Below are positions 8,522 through 15,761 of a stretch of 37,455 nucleotides of DNA, piece by piece (position 1 is the first letter of the stretch; each line of letters starts with the position of its first letter). Below the pieces are notes generated by a model, which was not told where the DNA came from, did not search any database, and worked only from the letters and a program-made list of their open reading frames with translations. This DNA is from Anaerolineae bacterium (lineage in GTDB: Bacteria > Chloroflexota > Anaerolineae > Epilineales > JAHCIE01). The translations under genes were made by a program, and so were the position numbers. The stretch lies in NCBI GenBank assembly GCA_026129165.1, contig JAHCIP010000016.1, positions 1 to 37,455 on the forward strand, read 5' to 3'.

Positions 8522-8596
8522 TGTCATCCCGAACAGAGTGAGGGATCTGCTCTGGCGTATTGTCGGAGCAGATCCTTCGCTCCGCTCAGGATGACA
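8522..8596. repeat. Dispersed TGTCATCCTGAGCG-type inverted repeat, copy 1
   Basis: Two imperfect arms begin TGTCATCC and end GGATGACA, and can pair over about 30 bases around a short loop. The sequence is of the TGTCAT-CTGAGCG-AGCGAAGGATCT kind found scattered between genes in many bacteria. A partial fragment (TGTCACCCTGAGC) lies just before it near 8496. A second full copy lies at 24101-24168. It separates a binding-protein gene from the permease genes and could stabilise the upstream transcript or weaken downstream expression. Confidence 0.8.
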
Positions 8597-8650
8597 GTCG
8601 AGAGAGTACAACGCACTGACCACTCACCACTACCCACCACCCACCAGATC

Positions 8651-10414
8651 CTAGTGCTTGGCGATGTACACGTCCAGGAGCGTGTACCAGTTGTTGTCCA
8701 CGTTGACGCCAAAGTTCTTGACCCACGGCTTGGCGTTGTACTCGTACAGATCCCAAATCATGGGCAGCACGTAGTAGTTGCTCAGCAATTGGGCCTCGGC
8801 CTTCTGCACCGTCTCGCAGAACTTCGGGTCGTCCCGCTTCATCGAGACGAGGGTATCCGCCAGCTTGGCGAACTCATCGTCCTTGAGGCTGATCTGGGCC
8901 GGGGTGCTGTAGTAGTTGTAGAGGCCGATAATCATGTCGGCGGGGTCGGGGATGGTCGCGCCCCAACTGCCGCGCCGCACCTGGACCGACTGGGCGTCCT
9001 GGCCCCAAGCGTCGAGGGTACCGGGCTTGATCTCAACATCGGTGATACCCAGGTTCTGCTTCCACTGCTCGGCCATGATCTCGGCGGTGCGGATATAGTT
9101 AGGCGATTGGCCGTTGGTGGTGATGCGAATCTTGCCCAGCTTATCCACCGAGCCGTACTTCGACTTCGCCAGCGCTTCTTTGGCCTTGGCGGGATTGTAG
9201 CCGAATTCCGGCCAGTTGTCCTTCTTGTAGCACTGGAGTTCTGGCGTCAGGTGCGTCTTCATGACGCGGTCGTTGCGCGCGCCTTCCCACGCCGCCGCGA
9301 TGGCCTTGTCCCAGTCTACCGACCATGCGAGCGCCTTGCGAACGTTGATGTCGTCCAGCGGCGCCAGCCCGATCCAGAGCGGGAAGAAGAAGTTGGTAGG
9401 GTAGGGAATCTGGTAGAAGGTATTTGACTGGTCCTTGCGAATGCGCTCGCGGATGTTGGTCAGCCACTGCGCCGCGTCTACCTCGTTGTTCTGCCACTGG
9501 ATGAACGAGACGTTCTCATCCGCCGCTTCTTGAGCGATGATGCGCGTGATGGTCGGCTTCTTGTCGCCCCACCACTTGGGGTTCTGAACGATCTCATACT
9601 GCTTCTTGTCTACGTCCCACACCTTGACCATAAACGGGCCGTTAGCGCGAGCCGTACCGTCGGACGCGTACAGTGGCCCCTTCTTGACATCGTCCATCTT
9701 GGCGAAGCCGGTGTTGAACTTCGCCAGGCGGTTGATGAAGATAGGGTCTGGGGCGGCCAGCTGGAACTCGATGGTCTTGTCGTCCTTCGCCACAACGCCG
9801 ACCAACTCCTTGGACTTGCCGGCGATGATGTCCTTGGCGCCCTTGACGTTACCGAACTCCGACGCGCCTAGGAAGCAGCCTTTGCATTGGTCAGGGTCGA
9901 GACCGTAGGTCCAGTAGTCCTTGGCGTCCTTCGCCGTTACCGGGCTGCCATCCGACCACACCGCCTTGGGGTTGATCTTCACCGTGATGGTGAGGCCATC
10001 GGGGCTGATCTCGTACCCCGTCGCCAGCCAGGGCTGGAGGTTGTTCTTGGTGTCGCGGAGGAACAGCGGCATCCAGATATGGGAGATGATGAAGCGGCCG
10101 AAGCCCGACTCATTGGCCGGGTCGAGCCGGCTAAAGCCGCGCGTGACATAGCGCAAGGTCTGGTCGGCTGAGAGGTCCGCGCCAGCCTGCGTCGGCGCGG
10201 GGGTGGGCGTAATCAGCAGCGGCTTCTCGACCACCTTCTCAACCACGACGGTCTGCTGCACGACCTTCTCGACTACCTTCTCCACCACCTGGGTCACGAC
10301 ACGTTCCGTGACCTGCGGAGCGGCCGGGGCCGACTGGCACGCCACGGCGACGGCTAACGAGAATGCCGCGAGCACCGCTAACACGACCGACAGACGGCGT
10401 CGAAATGGGAGCAC
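8651..10414 (-). CDS. ABC transporter substrate-binding lipoprotein, family 5 (paralogue 2)
   Basis: The protein has 587 residues and starts with GTG at 10414, supported by GGAGG five bases upstream. A signal peptide ends in a lipobox (AVAVAC, C26), so the mature protein is anchored in the membrane. A Val/Glu-rich linker of about 25 residues and a TPTPAPT stretch follow, then the extracytoplasmic solute-binding family 5 fold with its conserved core (LRYVTRGFSRLDPA, VWSDGSPVTAKD, NGPFMVKVWD, YEIVQNPKWWGD). It delivers ligand to the DppB/DppC-like permeases. It is highly similar along its whole length to the gene immediately upstream, so the pair is a tandem duplication. The differences cluster around 490-530 and in parts of the barrel core, consistent with slightly different ligands. 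Peptide, opine or oligosaccharide binding cannot be told apart. Confidence 0.93.
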   Translation of the reverse strand: MLPFRRRLSVVLAVLAAFSLAVAVACQSAPAAPQVTERVVTQVVEKVVEKVVQQTVVVEKVVEKPLLITPTPAPTQAGADLSADQTLRYVTRGFSRLDPANESGFGRFIISHIWMPLFLRDTKNNLQPWLATGYEISPDGLTITVKINPKAVWSDGSPVTAKDAKDYWTYGLDPDQCKGCFLGASEFGNVKGAKDIIAGKSKELVGVVAKDDKTIEFQLAAPDPIFINRLAKFNTGFAKMDDVKKGPLYASDGTARANGPFMVKVWDVDKKQYEIVQNPKWWGDKKPTITRIIAQEAADENVSFIQWQNNEVDAAQWLTNIRERIRKDQSNTFYQIPYPTNFFFPLWIGLAPLDDINVRKALAWSVDWDKAIAAAWEGARNDRVMKTHLTPELQCYKKDNWPEFGYNPAKAKEALAKSKYGSVDKLGKIRITTNGQSPNYIRTAEIMAEQWKQNLGITDVEIKPGTLDAWGQDAQSVQVRRGSWGATIPDPADMIIGLYNYYSTPAQISLKDDEFAKLADTLVSMKRDDPKFCETVQKAEAQLLSNYYVLPMIWDLYEYNAKPWVKNFGVNVDNNWYTLLDVYIAKH

Positions 10415-10435
10415 TTCTTCCTCCAGTATGGGGGC

Positions 10436-10546
10436 AGTAGTCAGGAGTCGGTAGTCAGGAGTCGGTAGTCAGAAGTCGGTAGTCGGTAGTCGGTAGTCGG
10501 AAAAGAAGATCTTTGGCTGACCACCGACCACCGACCACTGACCACT
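10436..10546. repeat. Heptamer hairpin repeat, copy 2 (longest)
   Basis: This is the longest member: about nine tandem AGTCGGT/AGTCAGG-type heptamers on the left side, a short loop around 10501-10520, and a CCACCGACCACCG right arm. It fills the gap between the two duplicated binding-protein genes. The left tract is almost purely heptameric, which suggests slippage expansion. Confidence 0.85.
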
Positions 10547-10552
10547 TCGCTG

Positions 10553-12322
10553 TTAGTGCTTGGCGAGATAGATGTCCAGGAGGGTGTACCAGTTGTTGTC
10601 CACGTTGGCGTTGAAGTTCTTGACCCACGGCTTGGCGTTGTACTCGTACACGTCCCAAATCATGGGCAGCAGGTAGTAGTTGCCCAGCAGCTTGGCTTCG
10701 GCCTGCTGGATCTGCTCGCAGAACTTCGGGTCGTCCCGCTTCATGCTGCGCAGCGTGTCAATCATCTTGCCCAGTTCGTCGTCCTTCAGGCCACTGCCTG
10801 AGGTGGCGTCGGTGTAGGTGTTGTAGTGCGAGCCGATGAGGCTCAGGGCGTCGGGCAGGATAGCGCCCTGGCTCTGGCGGCGCACCTGGACCGACTGGGC
10901 GTCCTGGCCCCAGGCGTCGAGCGTACCGGGCTTGATCTCAACATCGGTGATGCCCAGGTTAGTCTTCCACTGCTCAGCCATGATCTCCGCGGTGCGGATG
11001 TAGTTGGGCGACTGACCGCCAGTAGTGATGCGAATCTTGCCCAGCTTGTCGGGCGAGCCGTACTTGGAGGCCGCCAGTTCCTGCTTGGCCTTGGCCGGGT
11101 CATAGCCCCAGCCGGGCCAGTTGTCCTTCTTGTAGCACTGGAGTTCCGGCGTCAGGATGGTCTTCATGACGCGGTCGTTGCGCGCGCCTTCCCACGCCGC
11201 CGCGATGGCCTTGTCCCAGTCCACAGCATGGACCAACGCCTTGCGGACGTTGAGGTCGTCCATCGGCGCTTGACTGAGCCACAGCGGGAAGTACAGGTTG
11301 GTGGCGTAGGGAATGTTGAAGAAAGTGTTCGCCTGGTCCTTGCGGATGCGCTCGCGGATATTGCTCAGCCAGAGCGCGACGTCCACTTCGTTGTTCTGCC
11401 ACTGGATGAACGAGACGTTCTCGTCGGCCGCTTCCTGGGCCACAATGCGCGTAATCGCGGGCTTCTTGTCGCCCCACCACTTGGGGTTCTGGACGATCTC
11501 ATACTGCTTCTTGTCCAGGTCCCAAATCTTGACCATAAACGGGCCGTTGACACGGGCGCTGCCGTCGGAGGCGAAGTTGGGACCTTTCTTGACATCTTCC
11601 ATCTTGGCGAAGCCGGTATCGAACAGCGCCAGGCGGTTGATGAAGATGGGGTCGGGGCCGGTGAGCTGGAATTCCAGCGTCTTCTGGTCCTTAACAACCA
11701 CGCCAGTGAGGTCCTTGGACTTGCCCGCGATGACATCCTTGGCGCCCTTGACGAGTTCCATACCGCCGAACGCGCCCAGGTAGCAGCCCTTGCACTGGTC
11801 GGGGTCGAGACCATAGGTCCAGTAGTCTTTGGCCTCTTGCGCCGTCACGGGCGAGCCATCCGACCAGACCGCCTTCGGGTTGATCGAGACCGTATAGACA
11901 GTCCCATCGGCGTTGGCCTGATAGCCGGTCGCCAGCCAGGGCTGGAGGTTGTTCTTATTGTCGCGGAGGAACAGCGGCATCCAGAGGTGCGAAATGATAA
12001 AGCGTCCGAAGCCGCCTTCCGAGGCGGGGTCGAGACGGCTGAAGCCGCGCGTGACATAGTGGATCGTCTGGTCGGCGGCCATATCCGCCCCTGCCTGGGT
12101 TGGGGCGGGCGTGGGCGTGATGAGAACTGGCTTCTCCACCAGCTTCTCGACCACGACGGTTTGCTGAACCACCTTCTCGACCACTTTTTCGACCACCTGG
12201 GTCACGACACGTTCCGTGACCTGCGGAGCGGCGGGCGCAGACTGACACGCGACCGCGACGGCTAGCACAATCGCGGCGACAATGGCAACGACAAGATATC
12301 CCCAACGAGAGAATGGCAACAT
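10553..12322 (-). CDS. ABC transporter substrate-binding lipoprotein, family 5 (paralogue 1)
   Basis: The protein has 589 residues with an ATG at 12322 and AGGAGG eight bases before it. The signal peptide ends in the lipobox AVAVAC with C26. The Val/Glu linker and Thr/Pro stretch mirror those of the next gene, and the body is a family 5 solute-binding fold. It is the first gene of the minus-strand operon and therefore probably the most highly expressed. It is nearly alignable end to end with the adjacent copy. The two diverge near 495-535, where this copy reads SLIGSHYNTYTD and the other DMIIGLYNYYST, and the N-terminal signal segments also differ. The ligand is likely the inducing substrate of the whole locus. 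The linker style is a main reason for placing the window in Chloroflexota. Confidence 0.93.
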   Translation of the reverse strand: MLPFSRWGYLVVAIVAAIVLAVAVACQSAPAAPQVTERVVTQVVEKVVEKVVQQTVVVEKLVEKPVLITPTPAPTQAGADMAADQTIHYVTRGFSRLDPASEGGFGRFIISHLWMPLFLRDNKNNLQPWLATGYQANADGTVYTVSINPKAVWSDGSPVTAQEAKDYWTYGLDPDQCKGCYLGAFGGMELVKGAKDVIAGKSKDLTGVVVKDQKTLEFQLTGPDPIFINRLALFDTGFAKMEDVKKGPNFASDGSARVNGPFMVKIWDLDKKQYEIVQNPKWWGDKKPAITRIVAQEAADENVSFIQWQNNEVDVALWLSNIRERIRKDQANTFFNIPYATNLYFPLWLSQAPMDDLNVRKALVHAVDWDKAIAAAWEGARNDRVMKTILTPELQCYKKDNWPGWGYDPAKAKQELAASKYGSPDKLGKIRITTGGQSPNYIRTAEIMAEQWKTNLGITDVEIKPGTLDAWGQDAQSVQVRRQSQGAILPDALSLIGSHYNTYTDATSGSGLKDDELGKMIDTLRSMKRDDPKFCEQIQQAEAKLLGNYYLLPMIWDVYEYNAKPWVKNFNANVDNNWYTLLDIYLAKH

Positions 12323-12346
12323 GGCTCGCCTCCTGTGCGATTCAAG

Positions 12347-12382
12347 TCAGTGGAATAACACGGTCATCTCCACGGGGCGCAT
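12347..12382 (-). CDS. Possible 11-codon leader ORF in the transporter operon 5' UTR
   Basis: A short frame (ATG, 11 codons, TGA; peptide MRPVEMTVLFH) lies between the promoter and the first binding-protein gene. A full-length ribosome-binding sequence, AAAGGAGGTGA, precedes it, but the core-to-ATG distance is about 17 bases, longer than usual. It may be chance. No amino-acid-rich attenuation signature is present. Confidence 0.2.
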   Translation of the reverse strand: MRPVEMTVLFH

Positions 12383-12396
12383 CTTAGGGCCGGACC

Positions 12397-12407
12397 TCAC
12401 CTCCTTT
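12397..12407 (-). promoter_or_regulatory. Extended Shine-Dalgarno-like element in the operon leader
   Basis: On the minus strand this reads AAAGGAGGTGA, a full match to the anti-Shine-Dalgarno end of 16S rRNA. It lies about 75 bases upstream of the true start at 12322, which has its own AGGAGG. A CCTT/AAGG stem (12403-12416) can cover part of it. It could be a ribosome standby site, an mRNA-stabilising site, or the signal for the short leader frame. Confidence 0.45.
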
Positions 12408-12420
12408 CGTTGAAGGTATC

Positions 12421-12438
12421 ATATTGACATAACAATAT
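12421..12438. promoter_or_regulatory. Inverted repeat ATATTG-N6-CAATAT in the operon leader
   Basis: A perfect 6 bp inverted repeat with a 6 bp spacer lies downstream of the transporter operon start site, in the transcribed leader. Its AT-rich sequence stands out in a GC-rich region. It could be a second operator or a weak RNA hairpin. Confidence 0.4.
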
Positions 12439-12460
12439 AGATAAATGGCGTGAGGATGAA

Positions 12461-12499
12461 ATGTGGCGCCACTATACACCAGCCAGCGTCGTCTGTCAA
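12461..12499 (-). promoter_or_regulatory. Promoter and overlapping palindromic operator of the transporter/catabolic operon
   Basis: On the minus strand a -35 box TTGACA (12499-12494) is followed by exactly 17 bp and a -10 box TATAGT (12476-12471). A perfect 10 bp palindrome, GTGGCGCCAC (12463-12472), overlaps the -10 box and continues as ATAGTGG outward. The same TATAGTGG start and spacing occur at the GntR gene promoter (19465-19515), so the same regulator may repress both. A binding protein here would block RNA polymerase directly. Confidence 0.75.
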
Positions 12500-12543
12500 C
12501 CGGCCCCGCCGCCGAGTAGGACTGTGCCATAGTCCACGCCCTT

Positions 12544-12651
12544 AGAGCACGGATTAAGAGGATTTACGGATCCAGCCCCCACGCCCGACTAACTGAGTGA
12601 GCCGCCTCGACTGCCAGCTTCCAATCCGTCCATCCTCCCCATCCGTGCTCT
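12544..12651. repeat. Long interrupted inverted repeat (AGAGCACGGAT ... ATCCGTGCTCT)
   Basis: The left arm (12544-12571) and right arm (12624-12651) match in three blocks of 11, 4 and 6 bp, separated by equal unpaired gaps of 5 and 2 bases, around a 52-base loop. The motif resembles dispersed CACGGATT-AAGAGGATTTACGGAT repeats seen in many bacterial genomes. It lies just past the 3' end of the minus-strand gene at 12691-13386, where it could end or stabilise that transcript. Together with the operon promoter and leader it accounts for most of the gene-free stretch 12323-12690. Confidence 0.75.
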
Positions 12652-12690
12652 GGAGCAGCGACTTTGCCATGGCCTGGGTGACGGAGGGGT

Positions 12691-13386
12691 TCACGCCGGG
12701 TATTCAAGGCGCACCGTATCCACCATCACGACGCCATGGGGCAGATAGACCGGGTCTACCGCGTAGTCCACACCCGCCCGCAGCCGATGGATGTCCTCGA
12801 CGGGGCTGAGCGGCACAATCGTCAGCGGGAAAAGGACCAGGATGATGTCGCAGTTCAGGTCGGCCAGTACCGCCTCAATGGGGCCTTCGCCGTACAAGTC
12901 GGTGCGGTCGTGCCGCGACCCCAGGCATGTCCATTGGGCCGGGTCCGGCGCGAGGGTCAGCGTTTGCTCGCTCCAGTCGCGTGTGATGGTCAGCGGCTGG
13001 CCGGTCAGGACGTAGTTGGTGCGCGTGCCAGGCACATCCGCCTGGGCCAGCAGGACCAACTGTGACCCCTGGAGCGCCACATCGCCCCGCAGGCGTAGCG
13101 TGAGCCGCGCGTTGGTGAAATCGCGGCTGTAGCCGCCAGCCACGAAGCGGTTCTCGCCGACCAGGGCGCGGGTTTCGTCGGTGACAAAGGCGGAGTGAGT
13201 GTGCAAAGCGGCGAGCAAGTGGAGATAGCCGCCGCCGGGCGGAGCGTGGTTGTAGTCCACCCACCACGGGCTGCGGGCGACGAGAACGCCGTTCTGAATG
13301 TCGGAGCGTGTCGAACGGCCATCCCAGGCCAGCCAGCCGCCGGGACCGTCGTCAAATGTTTCGATGTAAGGGGCGCGAGAGGGCAT
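12691..13386 (-). CDS. Predicted cytoplasmic beta-sandwich (CBM/jelly-roll-like) protein, paralogue of 15144-15743
   Basis: The protein has 231 residues. I do not recognise a named family. It begins FDDGPGGW, a common opening of concanavalin/galactose-binding-like beta-sandwich domains, and is rich in alternating hydrophobic strands (LTLRLRGD, LVLLAQAD, QPLTITRDW). It ends with VMVDTVRLEYP, typical of a final strand of such a fold. There is no signal peptide or catalytic motif. It shares layout and phrases with the 199-residue protein at 15144-15743 (opening FD-GP-GW, a central LRGD strand, a QPLTI strand, then a DP-W segment), so the two are paralogues. A GAGG before the ATG at 13386 supports the start. 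Carbohydrate binding is a reasonable guess from the neighbours; hydrolase or epimerase activity cannot be excluded. Confidence 0.75.
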   Translation of the reverse strand: MPSRAPYIETFDDGPGGWLAWDGRSTRSDIQNGVLVARSPWWVDYNHAPPGGGYLHLLAALHTHSAFVTDETRALVGENRFVAGGYSRDFTNARLTLRLRGDVALQGSQLVLLAQADVPGTRTNYVLTGQPLTITRDWSEQTLTLAPDPAQWTCLGSRHDRTDLYGEGPIEAVLADLNCDIILVLFPLTIVPLSPVEDIHRLRAGVDYAVDPVYLPHGVVMVDTVRLEYPA

Positions 13387-13421
13387 AACGACCTCACGGA
13401 TAGGCGGGCGTAGATAGGTGT

Positions 13422-13449
13422 ATTAAACGCAGAACATGAAATTAGTCAA
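13422..13449 (-). promoter_or_regulatory. Divergent promoter for the beta-sandwich gene
   Basis: On the minus strand TTGACT (13449-13444) is followed by 16 bp and TTTAAT (13427-13422), each one base from consensus. It faces away from the promoter at 13456-13484, with the two -35 boxes only 6 bp apart. Confidence 0.55.
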
Positions 13450-13455
13450 ATCGGA

Positions 13456-13484
13456 TTGACAACATGCTAAAAGTATTTTATAAT
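13456..13484 (+). promoter_or_regulatory. Consensus sigma70-type promoter of the right-hand gene array
   Basis: TTGACA (13456-13461), a 17 bp AT-rich spacer and TATAAT (13479-13484) match the consensus in all twelve positions. The predicted start is near 13491, giving a leader of about 27 bases before the ATG at 13518. A perfect 8 bp palindrome TGTCGACA (13487-13494) overlies the predicted start site and could be an operator. GTCAA (13445-13449) and TTGAC (13456-13460) form an inverted repeat because the two divergent -35 boxes face each other. Confidence 0.85.
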
Positions 13485-13517
13485 AATGTCGACAAGTGAC
13501 CCCTGGAGGATGGAGAC

Positions 13518-15014
13518 ATGGCAGGTCCCATGATTCAGTTCCCCACGCTCGGCAGTGCGGCGCCCCAGGCGCGGCTCCTGGCGATTGACGACACCGCCCT
13601 CCCCTTCCGCAAGAACCTCAGCCTCCACCTGTCCCGTCCAACCGTGCGGCAGGAGGCCGTGCTGACCCCCAGCCGCGACAACCCCAACGCGCCCGACCAT
13701 CTGTCCGCCCACTTCTACGGCACTGTCCTCCACGAGGGCGGCCGCTTCCGCATCTGGTACTACTCGGTCAGCCACGGCGGCGCGCCCGGCCAGCTTCAGC
13801 AAGGCCCCATGTGCTATGCCGAGAGCGACGACGGAATCCACTGGACCAAACCCAATCTAGGTCAGGTGGAATTTCGCGGGAGCCGCGACAACAATGCCGT
13901 CGCCCTGCCGGATGCGCTCACCGAGGGGGTAACACTCATCCGTGACGACGACGACCCTGACCCAGCCCGCCGCTACAAACTCCTCATCAACTGCAAGTAC
14001 CCCCCGAAATCGTGGAGCGTGCGCCCCTGCGTCAGCGCGGACGGCCTGCACTGGACGACCAGCCCCCAGGTCGCCATTGACGATTTTGTGGAGCAGGCGT
14101 CGTTCTTCAAGCACGGCGGGCTGTACCTCGTCCATGCCCAGTCCATCTCACCCTATATTTGGGGTGAGAGTGGCAGCCGGCGCGGGCGGACCGGCATGGT
14201 CTGGGCCTCGCCCGACTTCGACACCTGGGTCCAGGCGCCAGCCGAGGCGTTCGCGCTGACCGAACCGCAGGCCGCCGAGGCGCGCGGCCCGCGCCAGCCG
14301 TATGACCAGGTCCACCTGGGCGTCGGCGCGGCCAGCTTCGGCAACGTGTGTGTTGGGCTGTACGGGCTGTGGCACAACCGCGAGTACTTCCACGACATCT
14401 CGTGCGACCTGGGGCTGGTCGTCAGCCACGACGGGGTTCACTTTCGCGAGCCGGTCAAGGGCCACGCCTTCATTCGGTCCCAGGATTCGCCCGCCCCGCC
14501 CCTCGACGGCCAGACCTTCCCCACCGTGCTGTGCCAGTCCAACGGTATCCTCAACGTGGGCGACGAGACGCGCATCTACCACGGCCGCTGGCGCAACGCC
14601 CGCTACGGCGACGACTATTACGCCGAGACGGCCCTCGCCACCCTGCCGCGTGACCGCTGGGGCGCTCTCGCTCTGTACGACGACGCCCCGTCCGGCGTGG
14701 TGTGGTCAGCGCCCATTGAGTTGCCTGCCGGAGATACGCAGGTGCGGCTCAACGCCGAGGGCGCGGCGAGCATACGGGTCCACCTAGCCGACGAGAGCTT
14801 CCACGCTCTGCCCAGCTTTTCTGGTGAGCAGGCCGGCGTTCCACAGGCGGAGGCCGGCCTCGACTGCGCCGTGACGTGGCCGTCGGGCAGCCTAGCCCCG
14901 CTGGCCGGTCAGCGCGTTCGGCTCCAGGTCACGCTGGAACGAGAGGCAGGCCGTGACCCTCGGCTATACGCGGTGTATATAGGAGACGACCGCGCCGACC
15001 GAGGTCGGGCCTGA
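13518..15014 (+). CDS. GH32/GH43-like five-bladed beta-propeller glycosidase family protein, paralogue A
   Basis: The protein has 498 residues. It has a short N-terminal strand carrying a paired Asp (D24-D25, LAIDDTALPF), then propeller blades, including the signature ESDDGIHWTKPNLG (102-115) and EFRGSRDNN. A C-terminal beta-sandwich of about 100 residues follows (from about 400). The same plan is found in three other proteins in this window. The family resembles GH32/GH43/GH68-type propellers, where acidic residues hydrolyse furanosides or pyranosides, but the exact GH family and substrate are unclear. No signal peptide is visible, so it is probably cytoplasmic. The C-terminal sandwich is the most diverged of the four copies. 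GGAGG lies eight bases before the ATG, directly behind a perfect promoter, so it should be the lead gene of the right arm. Confidence 0.78.
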   Translation: MAGPMIQFPTLGSAAPQARLLAIDDTALPFRKNLSLHLSRPTVRQEAVLTPSRDNPNAPDHLSAHFYGTVLHEGGRFRIWYYSVSHGGAPGQLQQGPMCYAESDDGIHWTKPNLGQVEFRGSRDNNAVALPDALTEGVTLIRDDDDPDPARRYKLLINCKYPPKSWSVRPCVSADGLHWTTSPQVAIDDFVEQASFFKHGGLYLVHAQSISPYIWGESGSRRGRTGMVWASPDFDTWVQAPAEAFALTEPQAAEARGPRQPYDQVHLGVGAASFGNVCVGLYGLWHNREYFHDISCDLGLVVSHDGVHFREPVKGHAFIRSQDSPAPPLDGQTFPTVLCQSNGILNVGDETRIYHGRWRNARYGDDYYAETALATLPRDRWGALALYDDAPSGVVWSAPIELPAGDTQVRLNAEGAASIRVHLADESFHALPSFSGEQAGVPQAEAGLDCAVTWPSGSLAPLAGQRVRLQVTLEREAGRDPRLYAVYIGDDRADRGRA

Positions 15015-15016
15015 AG

Positions 15017-15114
15017 GGCGCTCCGCGCCGAGCGTCCCTCTGCAGGGACGCGACTCTCCCCGTCGGCGCAGGCCGACGGTCGGCCACCGGCCCACTAGCC
15101 CCGACTTTAGTCGG
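15017..15114. repeat. Cluster of four short perfect hairpins
   Basis: Four stem-loops follow one another after the stop codon of the first propeller gene: GGCGC with a 3-base loop (15017-15029), GCGTCCCT with loop CTGC (15032-15051), CCGTCGGC with loop GCAG (15060-15079), and CCGAC with loop TTTA (15101-15114). No U tract follows any of them, so they are REP-like elements more than classical terminators. They could protect the upstream transcript. Confidence 0.75.
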
Positions 15115-15143
15115 CGGCGTCAGATGACAGGGGAGTGACGCGC

Positions 15144-15743
15144 ATGCTCATCCACAACTCGTTCGACAAAGGCCCGGAGGGCTGGTGCTCGTATGATTAC
15201 CATGCCAGCATCGTCGCCGGCGGTCATAATATCTTTATCCTGACCACCTGGGCGCGCCAGGGCGGCGTGGCTAACTCAGGCTATGTGTGGGCCGACCACT
15301 CCCGCTGGAGCACCGACACGCCGGAGCGCCCGGTGTCTATCCTGCCCCTGCTCTTCTACCGCCACTGGATCAACGAGGACCCGCTTGACCTGCGCGGGGC
15401 CGAGGTGTCCGTCTACCTGCGGGGCGACAACCTCGACCTGGGCGACGCCCAGTGCTACTTCTGGGTCGTTGGTAATGGCGGCCGCTGGCACCTGACCAGC
15501 CAGCCGCTGACCATCAGCCAGGGGGTCTGGGCGTCGGAAGCCCAGCGGGTGACGCTGGACAACGACCCGAGCCGCTGGCACAATAGCTGGTCCGGCCACA
15601 TCCCCAACCCCAAGCCACTGGAGTCGGTCTTGAGCCGCGTGGTGAGCTATGGCTTCTCGTTTGTCGGCATGCGCTACGAAGTCTCGGGCCGGCTGAGCAT
15701 GGATGAGTTTCAGATTCGCCTGCCAGCGCCTGCCCACCCCTGA
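15144..15743 (+). CDS. Predicted cytoplasmic beta-sandwich (CBM/jelly-roll-like) protein, paralogue of 12691-13386
   Basis: The protein has 199 residues from the ATG at 15144, chosen because AGGGGAG lies eight bases upstream. A GTG three codons earlier (15135) overlaps that ribosome-binding site. It opens NSFDKGPEGW and continues in short hydrophobic strands (VSVYLRGDN, CYFWVVGNGG, QPLTISQGVW), ending GRLSMDEFQIRLP. It has no signal peptide or recognised catalytic motif. The pattern is that of a single beta-sandwich domain of the kind used as a carbohydrate-binding module, here as a standalone protein. Its relative on the other side of the divergent promoter region suggests duplication and inversion. 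It lies between a propeller glycosidase-like gene and the M19-like gene and is 18 nt from the latter. Confidence 0.75.
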   Translation: MLIHNSFDKGPEGWCSYDYHASIVAGGHNIFILTTWARQGGVANSGYVWADHSRWSTDTPERPVSILPLLFYRHWINEDPLDLRGAEVSVYLRGDNLDLGDAQCYFWVVGNGGRWHLTSQPLTISQGVWASEAQRVTLDNDPSRWHNSWSGHIPNPKPLESVLSRVVSYGFSFVGMRYEVSGRLSMDEFQIRLPAPAHP

Positions 15744-15761
15744 CCCCACGAGGGATACGCC

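Noticed and set aside
10826..12265. Plus-strand open frame of 479 codons opposite the first binding-protein gene
   Set aside because: It mirrors a conserved lipoprotein gene in the antisense frame, which stays open because of high GC and codon bias. No family motif is present.
15060..15079. Rho-independent terminator after propeller A
   Set aside because: The stem is perfect but no U tract follows, and the next gene begins about 65 bases later in the same direction.
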